A DNA stretch of 12,610 nt from an uncultured Caryophanales bacterium. GTDB lineage: Bacteria; Bacillota_I; Bacilli_A; Acholeplasmatales; Anaeroplasmataceae. The position numbers and the translations under genes were made by a program. Location of the stretch: positions 1-12,610 of the forward strand of contig CAMOUK010000036.1 of the NCBI GenBank assembly GCA_946626535.1, written 5' to 3'. Below the pieces are notes generated by a model that was not told the DNA's origin, did no database searches, and saw only the letters and a list, made by a program, of their open reading frames with translations. Below are positions 1-6,491 of this stretch, piece by piece (the first letter of the stretch is position 1; every line of letters starts with the position of its first letter).

Positions 1-53
1 AACCATCGATCAGGCAGTTGCAGTGCCGTGCCTTACCACTTGGCTACAGGGCC
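1..53 (-). tRNA. tRNA-Cys (GCA anticodon), 5' part, cut by window edge
   Basis: On the minus strand the sequence from base 53 reads as a tRNA: 7-nt acceptor strand GGCCCTG, TA, D-arm GCC...GGC with the AGTGGTAA loop, anticodon arm CGGCA-CTGCAAC-TGCCT with anticodon GCA, a 4-nt variable loop, then T-stem strand GATGG and the first TT of the T loop at the window edge. The anticodon and the cysteine-type D-arm both indicate tRNA-Cys. The outermost anticodon-stem pair (position 27-43) is a C-U mismatch; the other four pairs are intact. The 3' half and any further tRNAs in the cluster lie outside the window. Confidence 0.93.
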
Positions 54-71
54 ATTTTTTTACGCTCATTT

Positions 72-100
72 ATTATAACAAACACTAAACTTAAAGTCAA
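72..100 (-). promoter_or_regulatory. Promoter of tRNA-Cys
   Basis: On the minus strand TTGACT (95-100) and TATAAT (72-77) are separated by exactly 17 nt. The -10 box ends 18 nt before the first tRNA base, giving a predicted 5' leader of about 10-12 nt. Confidence 0.8.
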
Positions 101-124
101 CGACTATCTTATTCTATTTTATTT

Positions 125-151
125 TTGGCACTCTTCTATTGACAGTGCCAA
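125..151 (+). promoter_or_regulatory. CIRCE operator (HrcA binding site)
   Basis: TTGGCACTC (125-133), nine spacer bases, then CAGTGCCAA (143-151). This matches the CIRCE architecture TTAGCACTC-N9-GAGTGCTAA in half-site length and spacing. The third base of the left arm is changed A to G, with the matching T to C change in the right arm, so symmetry is kept; only the innermost base of the right arm breaks it. The element covers the -35 box (139-144), the expected position for repression by HrcA. HrcA itself is not in the window. Confidence 0.88.
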
Positions 152-166
152 TTTTAGTGCTATAAT
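139..166 (+). promoter_or_regulatory. clpB promoter (SigA-type)
   Basis: Perfect TTGACA (139-144), a 16-nt spacer and perfect TATAAT (161-166). The predicted start near 173 gives a very short leader, with the AGGAG ribosome site at 178-182. The -35 box lies inside the CIRCE element. Confidence 0.85.
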
Positions 167-192
167 TATAATTGAAAAGGAGAGTGATTATA

Positions 193-2310
193 ATGATGAA
201 CGATAACTACAATCAAGAAAACGAAGATGTATTAGAAAAATATGGTCGCGATATAGTTAAACTTGCTAAAGAAGGCAAAATCGATCCAGTAATTGGTAGA
301 GATGAAGAAATTAGACGTATAATCAAAATCCTATCTAGAAAAACTAAAAACAACCCAGTACTAATAGGTGAACCAGGTGTTGGTAAAACAGCTATTATCG
401 AAGGCTTAGCTAGACGTATTGTTGCTAATGATGTACCAACATCATTAAAGAATAAAACAATATTTGAACTAGATATGGGTGCTTTAGTTGCTGGAGCTAA
501 ATATCGAGGAGAATTTGAGGAAAGATTAAAAGCCGTCTTAAATAAGGTAAAAGAATCAGATGGAAACATCATCATGTTTATCGATGAAATCCATCTAATT
601 GTCGGTGCTGGTAAATCAGATGGTGCTCTTGATGCTTCTAACATGCTAAAGCCTATGCTTGCTAGAGGTGAACTACACTGTATAGGTGCGACAACTCTAA
701 AGGAATACAGAGAATATATCGAAAAGGATTCAGCCTTAGAAAGACGTTTCCAAAAGGTCTTAGTTTCTGAGCCTACAGTCGAAGATACTATTTCTATCTT
801 AAGAGGTATAAAGGAGCGCTTTGAGCTACATCATGGTGTTACAATCCTAGATAACGCTATTGTCGCTGCTGCTACCTTATCTAATAGATATATCACTGAT
901 AGATTCCTACCAGATAAGGCAATCGATTTAATCGATGAGGCTTGTGCTTCTTGCAGAATGGAAATAGATTCAAAGCCTGCTGAGCTTGATGATATGGATA
1001 GAAAGATTGCTCAATTAAAAATTGAACAAATGGCCTTAAAAAAGGAATCTGATCCTACTTCTATTAAAAGATTAGGGGTTATTGAAAATGAGCTTAAGGA
1101 AGCTCAAACTAAAGCTAAAGCTCTAACTGATAAATGGACAAAAGAAAAAAATGAAATTCAAAATTATAAATCTGTTAAAAAGGATTTAGAGGATAAAAAG
1201 TTCCAGCTAGAAAAAGCCTTTAACGAAGGTAATTATAAACTAGCATCTGAGCTACAATATTCTAAGATTCCTGAATTAGAAGCAAAAATTAAAGAATATC
1301 AAGAAATGTCTAAAGAAGATCATCTTCTTTCTGAATCTGTATCTGAAGAAGATATCGCTACAGTTGTAGCTAAATGGACAAATATTCCTATTTCAAAGCT
1401 AATGCAAGGCGAAAGAGAAAAAATCTTAAATCTTGCTGATACCTTAAAAAATAGAGTTATAGGTCAAGATGAGGCTGTTGAATTAATATCTGATGCTATC
1501 ATAAGACAAAGAGCTGGTATCAAAGATGAAAATAAGCCAATTGGTTCATTTATGTTCTTAGGCCCTACAGGCGTTGGTAAAACTGAACTTGCTAAAGCCT
1601 TAGCCGATGCGCTATTTGATAGCGAATCACATATCGTAAGAATCGATATGTCTGAATATATGGAGTCTCATAGTGTGGCTAAGCTAATAGGTGCGCCTCC
1701 AGGATATGTTGGCTACGATGAGGGCGGTCAGTTAACTGAAAAGGTTAGACGTAATCCTTATTCTATCATTTTATTCGATGAGATTGAAAAGGCCCATCAT
1801 GATGTATTTAATATCTTACTTCAAATACTTGATGATGGTAGACTATCAGATTCTCAAGGTAGAACTGTAGATTTCAAAAATACAATCATTATTATGACAT
1901 CTAATTTAGGTAGTGAGCTTCTTCTTTCTAATTCTAAGGATGCAAAGCTTCAGGTTGAAAAGCTATTAAAACAAAACTTCAAGCCAGAATTTTTAAATAG
2001 AATTGATGAAATCATAACATTTAACCCATTAAATAAGGATGTTCAATTAAAGATTGTATCTAAGCTTCTTCACAATCTTGATTTAAGATTAATAGCTCAA
2101 GGAATTAATATTACTTATACTGATTCCTTAAAAAAATATATTCTTGATCAATCATTTGATGAGGAATATGGTGCAAGACCAGTTAAAAGATATATTCAAA
2201 AATATATCGAAACATTTATCGCAACTAAAATTATTAAAGGTGAAATCAAGCCTGATGTCCCTTATGTTTTAGATGCCTTAAATAATGAGATAAGATTACT
2301 CGTAAAATAA
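193..2310 (+). CDS. clpB: ClpB-type disaggregase lacking the N-terminal domain
   Basis: Cytosolic AAA+ chaperone that, in the known family, extracts proteins from aggregates together with DnaK. The protein is 705 residues from ATG 193. NBD1 has Walker A GEPGVGKT (about 59-66), Walker B with FIDE (131-132), pore-loop Tyr in GAKYRGEF and arginine finger RRFQ. A long coiled-coil M domain spans about 255-375, ClpB length rather than the short ClpC linker. NBD2 has Walker A GPTGVGKT (about 457-464), Walker B LFDEIEK, pore loop [11 protein letters not shown] and sensor-2 motif GARP. No IGF/IGL-type ClpP-docking loop is seen, arguing against ClpC or ClpE. The usual ~140-residue N domain is absent; the protein starts about 20 residues before [11 protein letters not shown], as in mycoplasmal ClpB. 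The in-frame TTG at 172 lies upstream of the AGGAG site (178-182), so ATG 193 or 196 is the start. CIRCE implies heat-shock control. Confidence 0.95.
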   Translation: MMNDNYNQENEDVLEKYGRDIVKLAKEGKIDPVIGRDEEIRRIIKILSRKTKNNPVLIGEPGVGKTAIIEGLARRIVANDVPTSLKNKTIFELDMGALVAGAKYRGEFEERLKAVLNKVKESDGNIIMFIDEIHLIVGAGKSDGALDASNMLKPMLARGELHCIGATTLKEYREYIEKDSALERRFQKVLVSEPTVEDTISILRGIKERFELHHGVTILDNAIVAAATLSNRYITDRFLPDKAIDLIDEACASCRMEIDSKPAELDDMDRKIAQLKIEQMALKKESDPTSIKRLGVIENELKEAQTKAKALTDKWTKEKNEIQNYKSVKKDLEDKKFQLEKAFNEGNYKLASELQYSKIPELEAKIKEYQEMSKEDHLLSESVSEEDIATVVAKWTNIPISKLMQGEREKILNLADTLKNRVIGQDEAVELISDAIIRQRAGIKDENKPIGSFMFLGPTGVGKTELAKALADALFDSESHIVRIDMSEYMESHSVAKLIGAPPGYVGYDEGGQLTEKVRRNPYSIILFDEIEKAHHDVFNILLQILDDGRLSDSQGRTVDFKNTIIIMTSNLGSELLLSNSKDAKLQVEKLLKQNFKPEFLNRIDEIITFNPLNKDVQLKIVSKLLHNLDLRLIAQGINITYTDSLKKYILDQSFDEEYGARPVKRYIQKYIETFIATKIIKGEIKPDVPYVLDALNNEIRLLVK

Positions 2311-2325
2311 TTTTTAAAAATTTTC

Positions 2326-2353
2326 TTGACATATCAAAATAAAAGTGTATAAT
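2326..2353 (+). promoter_or_regulatory. Promoter of the small-ORF unit
   Basis: Perfect TTGACA (2326-2331), a 16-nt spacer and perfect TATAAT (2348-2353), beginning 16 bases after the clpB stop. The predicted transcription start is G2359 or G2360. No CIRCE-like repeat overlaps it, so it appears independent of heat-shock control. No GC-containing terminator separates it from clpB, so read-through from clpB is also possible. Confidence 0.8.
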
Positions 2354-2358
2354 AAAAT

Positions 2359-2418
2359 GGTTTTGAAAAATAACTCCTTCAATCCGTCAAGATAAAAGAC
2401 GTTAAAACCTGGAAGGAG
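2359..2418 (+). promoter_or_regulatory. Structured leader that can sequester the small ORF's ribosome site
   Basis: Three complementary pairs can be read directly. CTCCTTC (2374-2380) pairs perfectly over 7 bp with GAAGGAG (2412-2418), which is the Shine-Dalgarno. CGTC (2385-2388) pairs with GACG (2398-2401) as an inner hairpin with a 9-nt loop. GGTTTT (2359-2364), at the predicted transcript 5' end, pairs with AAAACC (2404-2409), which would tie the fold into a pseudoknot. It resembles no riboswitch class I can name. It could be a ligand switch, a thermosensor or simple translational repression. The pairings are seen; the function is inferred. Confidence 0.5.
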
Positions 2419-2427
2419 ATCATATAC

Positions 2428-2502
2428 ATGTTAAAGAAATTTTTATATACAATTGCAGAAATATTTGCAGCATGTGGATTAGATATCAATAAGCTTGACT
2501 AA
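2428..2502 (+). CDS. 24-residue amphipathic small protein or leader peptide
   Basis: ATG 2428 follows GGAAGGAG (2411-2418) at a 9-nt spacing, an excellent ribosome site, and the ORF ends at TAA 2500. The peptide starts MLKKFLYTIA, has a single Cys at residue 16 and ends INKLD. Residues 2-16 would form an amphipathic helix (Leu2, Phe5, Leu6, Ile9, Ile12 and Phe13 on one side; lysines at the N-terminus). Net charge is about zero. I recognise no family. Options are a membrane-associated microprotein, a type I toxin-like peptide, an AgrD-like pheromone precursor (weak: no clear processing motif or agrB nearby), or a leader peptide whose translation affects the overlapping terminator. Its own promoter, ribosome site and terminator favour real expression. 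Confidence 0.55.
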   Translation: MLKKFLYTIAEIFAACGLDINKLD

Positions 2503-2517
2503 TCCACTATTTTTTTT
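2474..2517 (+). terminator. Intrinsic terminator overlapping the small ORF's 3' end
   Basis: GTGGATTAG (2474-2482) pairs perfectly with CTAATCCAC (2499-2507). Across an ATA bulge, TCAA (2486-2489) pairs further with TTGA (2495-2498), leaving a 5-nt loop. A run of eight T follows (2510-2517). The left arm lies in codons 16-19 of the small ORF, and the right arm begins at the last base of codon 24 and contains the stop codon. A ribosome finishing the ORF would therefore block hairpin formation. Confidence 0.85.
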
Positions 2518-2518
2518 A

Positions 2519-2547
2519 TTTAAAAAACATTTAAAATTTGGTAAAAT
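2519..2547 (+). promoter_or_regulatory. Possible weak promoter for the HD-GYP gene
   Basis: TTTAAA (2519-2524), a 17-nt spacer and TAAAAT (2542-2547). Both boxes are imperfect and the region is so AT-rich that chance matches are common. If it is not used, the HD-GYP gene depends on read-through of the terminator just upstream. Confidence 0.3.
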
Positions 2548-2600
2548 ATTTCTAGTGAGTTTATATTGCAATTAATCATTTTTTAGAGGTGTTATATAAA

Positions 2601-4031
2601 ATGAGAGAGCCTAGATGCAACCATATAGTTAAATCTAAAAATTTATGGGAAATAGCTATCGAATTCATTCAAAAAATAGACGATAAGCTAATGGATATAA
2701 ATTTAAAACAAGCCTATATTACATATAAAATTTGTAAGATTAGAAATGTACCATATGAGACAGTTTCTAAATTAGTATTTTTATCTTGTTTCAACAATGT
2801 AGGAAAATACTATGCGGCAGAAAATAAATCAGACCCGGATATTGAAACATATCTATTTTTAAAATATTTCTCACCAGTAAAAAATTATGCCGATGTCCTA
2901 TTATGCGATACCCAAAATCATAAAATAACTATTCCTCACCAAGAGGCAATACTATTTAAAATTTCAAATGACTACACAAAGCTTCTTCTTAATCTTAATA
3001 ACACTACAGAAGCTTTAAACGCTCTACTTGAGAATAAGGATAATTATGATTCAAAATCTATTAGAGCCTTAGAAAGACTAATTAGAAAAACTGATATAAT
3101 ATATGAATTTAATTCAGTTCATTACAAAACTATAATATATAGATATATATCTAAAACAATCTTTAATCCTCAAGATAAAAATAAATTCATTTCAATGCTA
3201 TCATCACTATTTGAAATGTATAGTGCTCAAACACTATATCATTCAAAGCTAACAGCGATAATAGCCTATATGCTTGCTAAAAAGCATCATATCCATTTTA
3301 ATAGAGCTAAAAGAATCTATATGGCTGGTCTATGCCACGACCTTGGTAAGGTATGTATTCCTCTTAGAATACTAGAAAAGCCTGATAAGCTTACAGATAG
3401 AGAATACACTCAGATGAAAAAGCATGTAACCTTCACCAAAGAAATTCTAAATTCAAAGATGGATTATGAAATAATCGAAATGGCCTATCGTCACCACGAA
3501 AAGCTAGATGGTACAGGCTATCCAAATAAGCTTAAAGGTGATTTTATTACTATAGACCAAAGAATATTACAGGTTGCTGATATCATAAGTGCCTTAATAG
3601 CTAAAAGAAGCTACAAGGAAGCCTGGGATATTACAAAGACTATTTCTATATTAGAGGAAATGGCAAATGCTGGTAAAATAGATAAAAATGTGGTTGAATG
3701 CTTCAAGAAAAATCAAAAGAAAATTTTAAAGACTGCCTTCTGCTTCACTGAACAAGCTGATAAGGTTTATGAAAAGATTAATAGAGAAAGAGAAATTCTA
3801 AACATAAAGAAGAGTCAGTCTTCTACTATTGATACTGAAGAGCCTAAGAAGGTTGTAAGAGTTACAAAAAGAAAGGTAGCTTTAAAGCCTACTGAAGAGC
3901 CTACTAAAAATGAAAATGTAGTAGAAAAGCCTATAGAAGTTAAAACTGAAGAAATCAAGCCTGAAGAAATTAAACCAGAACAAAATACTATAGAAAATAA
4001 TCAACAAGAAAGCGAAAGCTCTGACAATTAA
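2601..4031 (+). CDS. HD-GYP cyclic-di-GMP phosphodiesterase with a degenerate N-terminal HD copy
   Basis: Predicted cytosolic protein of 476 residues from ATG 2601, with ribosome site AGAGGTG (2585-2591); the in-frame GTG at 2589 lies inside that site and is rejected. Residues about 210-375 form an HD-GYP domain: HDLGK (HD at 246-247), His275, HH 298-299, DGTGYP (303-308) and Asp327 in VADIISAL. This is a full set of metal ligands plus the GYP signature, so hydrolysis of c-di-GMP is likely. Residues about 30-165 look like an older, decayed copy: AYITYKICK, then FNNVGK where HDLGK is expected, then ILFKISNDYTKLL in the place of ILQVADIISAL. The last 70 residues are low-complexity, Lys/Glu/Pro-rich, with an IKPEE/IKPEQ repeat, probably disordered. 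No membrane segment is seen. It is preceded by the small-ORF unit. Confidence 0.85.
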   Translation: MREPRCNHIVKSKNLWEIAIEFIQKIDDKLMDINLKQAYITYKICKIRNVPYETVSKLVFLSCFNNVGKYYAAENKSDPDIETYLFLKYFSPVKNYADVLLCDTQNHKITIPHQEAILFKISNDYTKLLLNLNNTTEALNALLENKDNYDSKSIRALERLIRKTDIIYEFNSVHYKTIIYRYISKTIFNPQDKNKFISMLSSLFEMYSAQTLYHSKLTAIIAYMLAKKHHIHFNRAKRIYMAGLCHDLGKVCIPLRILEKPDKLTDREYTQMKKHVTFTKEILNSKMDYEIIEMAYRHHEKLDGTGYPNKLKGDFITIDQRILQVADIISALIAKRSYKEAWDITKTISILEEMANAGKIDKNVVECFKKNQKKILKTAFCFTEQADKVYEKINREREILNIKKSQSSTIDTEEPKKVVRVTKRKVALKPTEEPTKNENVVEKPIEVKTEEIKPEEIKPEQNTIENNQQESESSDN

Positions 4032-4042
4032 GTCAGAGCTTT
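4015..4042. terminator. Bidirectional terminator between convergent HD-GYP gene and znuB
   Basis: AAAGCTCTGAC (4015-4025) pairs perfectly with GTCAGAGCTTT (4032-4042) across a 6-nt loop. On the plus strand it is followed by TTATTTTC. On the minus strand the tract after the stem is weaker (TTTC, CGC, TTTC). It overlaps the last codons and stop of the HD-GYP gene and touches the znuB stop, an extremely compact convergent end. Confidence 0.9.
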
Positions 4043-4863
4043 TATTTTCTATATTTAATTTTACCAACACAAAAACAAATAATACAAACTATAAAGCTTA
4101 CAAAAACAATTGATGAGCCTATAGGCAGGTTACCAATTATACATGCTAAAAGTAAACCTACAATAAATGAAAACGAGCTAGATGCTACCGCAAATATTGT
4201 TACACCCTTAAAGGTCTTAAATATCTGTCTTGCAGATAAAGTTGGAAAAATAATTAAGGCTGTAATAAGTAGCGCACCCATAACCTTCATTCCAATTACT
4301 ACAGTAAGTGAGGTTAATATTGCAATAACACTATTTATAAATGTAGTTTTAGTGCCTGTAGATTTAGAAAATGTTTCATCAAATGTAACACTAAATATCC
4401 TATTATATAAAAGGATATATAAGCCAACCACTATTACTAACACAATTAAGCTTATTATTACTTCTTCTAATCTAACACCTAAAAGTGAACCATATAAATA
4501 ATTACCAACATTAAAATTAACGCCCTCACCAAGCTCTATAGCTGCATAGCCTAATGCTAAGGCTAAGGTTGAAAATACCGCAATTGCGCTATCACCAAAA
4601 ACCTTTGATTTATTAGCAAGCCATAAAATCAAAAATGAGGCTACCATTACAACAGGTATCGCAAAGGCAAGTGGTGCCCAGCCCATACATGCCGCAACAG
4701 CTACTGCACCAAAGCCTACATGTGATAAACCATCACCTATCATCGAATGCTTTTTTAAAACTAATGAAACACCAAGTAATGCTCCACAAATAGACATTGT
4801 TAAGCCAACTACAAAGGCATATCTTATATATTCTCTAGATAAAATTTGGATTAAATCACTCAT
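4042..4863 (-). CDS. znuB: Zinc ABC transporter permease (ZnuB/ABC-3 family)
   Basis: Membrane subunit of a zinc (possibly manganese) importer. From ATG 4863 the protein has 273 residues, typical for the ABC-3 family, with about eight hydrophobic segments. Family hallmarks are the N-terminal stretch KKHSMIGDGLSHVGFGAVAV, which carries the conserved GDGLSH-type motif, and the later MGALLITALIIFPTLSAR segment. The ATG overlaps the znuC stop by 8 bases (4856-4863), and GGAGG lies 8 bases upstream inside znuC, so translation is probably coupled. The frame stays open upstream to 4896, but that ATG lies within znuC and lacks a ribosome site. It is the last gene of the zur-znuACB operon. Confidence 0.9.
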   Translation of the reverse strand: MSDLIQILSREYIRYAFVVGLTMSICGALLGVSLVLKKHSMIGDGLSHVGFGAVAVAACMGWAPLAFAIPVVMVASFLILWLANKSKVFGDSAIAVFSTLALALGYAAIELGEGVNFNVGNYLYGSLLGVRLEEVIISLIVLVIVVGLYILLYNRIFSVTFDETFSKSTGTKTTFINSVIAILTSLTVVIGMKVMGALLITALIIFPTLSARQIFKTFKGVTIFAVASSSFSFIVGLLLACIIGNLPIGSSIVFVSFIVCIICFCVGKIKYRK

Positions 4864-5521
4864 AATCGTCCTCCAAATTCTTAAATTCATAGCCATTATC
4901 TGTTATTCTTAAAAGCTTATTGCCAAGCATTTTATCGATATCAACATCATGACTAATCATTATAATAGATATACCAAGCTCCTTATTAAGCTTCATCAAC
5001 AACAAATAAAATTCTTCTCTTGATGTGTTATCTAAATTATTAGATGGCTCATCTAATATTAATAGTTTATCTGTTGCACATAAGCTTCTAGCAAGCAAGG
5101 TCTTTTGTCTTTGACCTCCTGATAAATCACAAAATGACTTATTTTTAATATCTAAGATATTTAATATCTTTAAAGCCTTTATTGCCTCAGCCTTATCTTC
5201 TTTATTATAAAATGGTCTTTTACCCATCTTATTAATTCTTCCAGATAAAACAATCTCCATTACAGAGGCAGGAAAGGCTCCATCAACCTTAGTTTCTTGA
5301 GGCATATAACCAATATGCTTCTTATTTAAGGACTCATCAAAAACAATTTCACCACTCATAGGCTTTATTAATCCTAATATGCCCTTTATAAGTGTTGATT
5401 TACCAGCACCATTTTTTCCTACAACAATGATAAAATCCTTTTCTTCAACCGAAAAGGAAATATTATTTATTATTTTTTCATTTTCATAACCGAGGGTAAG
5501 TCCCTTAACTTCAAATAGCAA
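4856..5521 (-). CDS. znuC: Zinc ABC transporter ATP-binding protein (ZnuC)
   Basis: Cytoplasmic ATPase that powers the importer. In 221 residues it has Walker A GKNGAGKST (35-43), Q-loop YMPQ (Gln75), signature LSGGQRQ (133-139), Walker B LLILDEP (Asp157/Glu158), D-loop and switch His191 (ISHD). The PQETKVDGAFP stretch after the Q-loop resembles metal-type ABC-3 ATPases. The start is TTG at 5519-5521; no ATG or GTG is in frame just upstream, and AGGA overlapping the znuA stop codon sits 9 bases before it. The gap to znuA is 11 bases. It ends in TGA, showing that TGA is a stop in this organism. A TTG start may set a lower ATPase level, which is inference. Confidence 0.92.
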   Translation of the reverse strand: MLFEVKGLTLGYENEKIINNISFSVEEKDFIIVVGKNGAGKSTLIKGILGLIKPMSGEIVFDESLNKKHIGYMPQETKVDGAFPASVMEIVLSGRINKMGKRPFYNKEDKAEAIKALKILNILDIKNKSFCDLSGGQRQKTLLARSLCATDKLLILDEPSNNLDNTSREEFYLLLMKLNKELGISIIMISHDVDIDKMLGNKLLRITDNGYEFKNLEDDYE

Positions 5522-5532
5522 TATACCACATC

Positions 5533-6480
5533 CTACGCTAAAGCTTTTCTTAAGCTTTCAATATTAAGGTTCATAAAATCAACATAGGTTTTTCCTGCTT
5601 CATAATCATCTTTTGATAAATTATGCATAGTATAAAAAACTCTCTTTTCTAATTCTATTTGATCCTTTTTACAAGTATTAATGATTGTGTCTGCAATATT
5701 ACTTTCTGAAAGCTCTATAACAAATAGAACCTTAATATTATTTTCTTTAATAACATTAATTAATGATTCTATAGTTTTAGGATTAGCTTCCTTTGCAGTC
5801 TCACAGCCCTTAAAGGCAGCATCATATTCTAAATTATATTCCTTTACAAAATAAAGTAAAGGAAATCTATCAGCAAAAACAAGCTTCTTTTTATTAGAGT
5901 TATTAGTAATAGCTTTAATATCGCTATCAACCTTATCTAATTTACTAATATAGTTTGTTTTATTTTGAACATATTTATCTTCGTTTACCTTATCAATTTC
6001 AACTAACGCATCACAAATTGCATTAATTATTTTTTTAGCATTAGTAATTGAATTCCACACATGCTCGTCAAATTCTTCTTCCTCTTCTTCCTCTTCACTA
6101 AAGCTTGATGCTGGCTCTTCCTCATTATAAGTGACACCGCCATTTTTTACAACATCCATCATGTTGATAACCTTAGTTTTATTCTCATCAATTTCAGGTA
6201 GAATTTGTTTTTCAACCCACTGTTCATCTGATTCTCCACCAATATAAATAAAGATTTCTGATGAAATAATCTTTTCAATATCAGAAACAGATGGTGAATA
6301 ATCATGAAGCTCCTCACCTGGAGCTAGTAGCATTGATGATGTTTTTAAATCACCCGCAACAGCTCTTCCAAAATCAAAGCCTGCAAAAGATGTTGAAACA
6401 ATATTTGTCTTTTTAGTTCCTCCACAAGAAGATAAAACAATTAAAAATAATAAAGTAAATAATAGATAAAGTTTTTTCAT
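5533..6480 (-). CDS. znuA: Zinc-binding lipoprotein of the ABC importer (ZnuA-like) with a poly-glutamate loop
   Basis: Extracellular metal-capture protein, 315 residues. It has an N-terminal signal with a hydrophobic core and lipobox LSSC (Cys19 as lipidation site). Likely ligands are His59 in EELHDYSPS, His140 in DEHVW, and His286 in MHNLSKDD. At the place where TroA/ZnuA proteins usually have a third His, this one reads FADRFP (Asp204), a form I recall from Firmicutes zinc-binding relatives. The mobile loop before His140 is normally His-rich; here it is eight consecutive Glu (129-136) followed by FDEH. It sits between zur and znuC with 11-base gaps. The Zur-regulated context supports zinc over manganese. 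Confidence 0.88.
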   Translation of the reverse strand: MKKLYLLFTLLFLIVLSSCGGTKKTNIVSTSFAGFDFGRAVAGDLKTSSMLLAPGEELHDYSPSVSDIEKIISSEIFIYIGGESDEQWVEKQILPEIDENKTKVINMMDVVKNGGVTYNEEEPASSFSEEEEEEEEFDEHVWNSITNAKKIINAICDALVEIDKVNEDKYVQNKTNYISKLDKVDSDIKAITNNSNKKKLVFADRFPLLYFVKEYNLEYDAAFKGCETAKEANPKTIESLINVIKENNIKVLFVIELSESNIADTIINTCKKDQIELEKRVFYTMHNLSKDDYEAGKTYVDFMNLNIESLRKALA

Positions 6481-6491
6481 AGTCTATCCCC

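Noticed and set aside
172..195. Upstream in-frame TTG start for clpB
   Set aside because: The TTG lies before the AGGAG ribosome site (178-182) and at the predicted transcription start; ATG 193 is correctly spaced.
18..206. Open frame of 62 codons at the left edge
   Set aside because: It runs through the tRNA-Cys gene, its promoter and the clpB promoter, and has no ribosome site.
213..644. 143-codon minus-strand frame inside clpB
   Set aside because: Antisense shadow of a well-conserved coding region, with no ribosome site and no recognisable protein.
193..2310. ClpC or ClpE identity
   Set aside because: The middle domain is a full ClpB-length coiled coil and no ClpP-docking tripeptide loop is seen.
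2305..2325. Terminator after clpB
   Set aside because: Only an A/T palindrome without G-C pairs is present, which is not a convincing intrinsic terminator.
2359..2418. Known c-di-GMP, preQ1, SAM or fluoride riboswitch
   Set aside because: None of the conserved core sequences of those classes that I know can be matched; only the general pseudoknot form is shared.
2589..2600. Upstream in-frame GTG start for the HD-GYP gene
   Set aside because: It is part of the AGAGGTG ribosome site; ATG 2601 is properly spaced.
4864..4896. Longer znuB starting at an ATG inside znuC
   Set aside because: It lacks a ribosome site, whereas GGAGG precedes ATG 4863 at good spacing and the 8-base overlap is typical of coupling.
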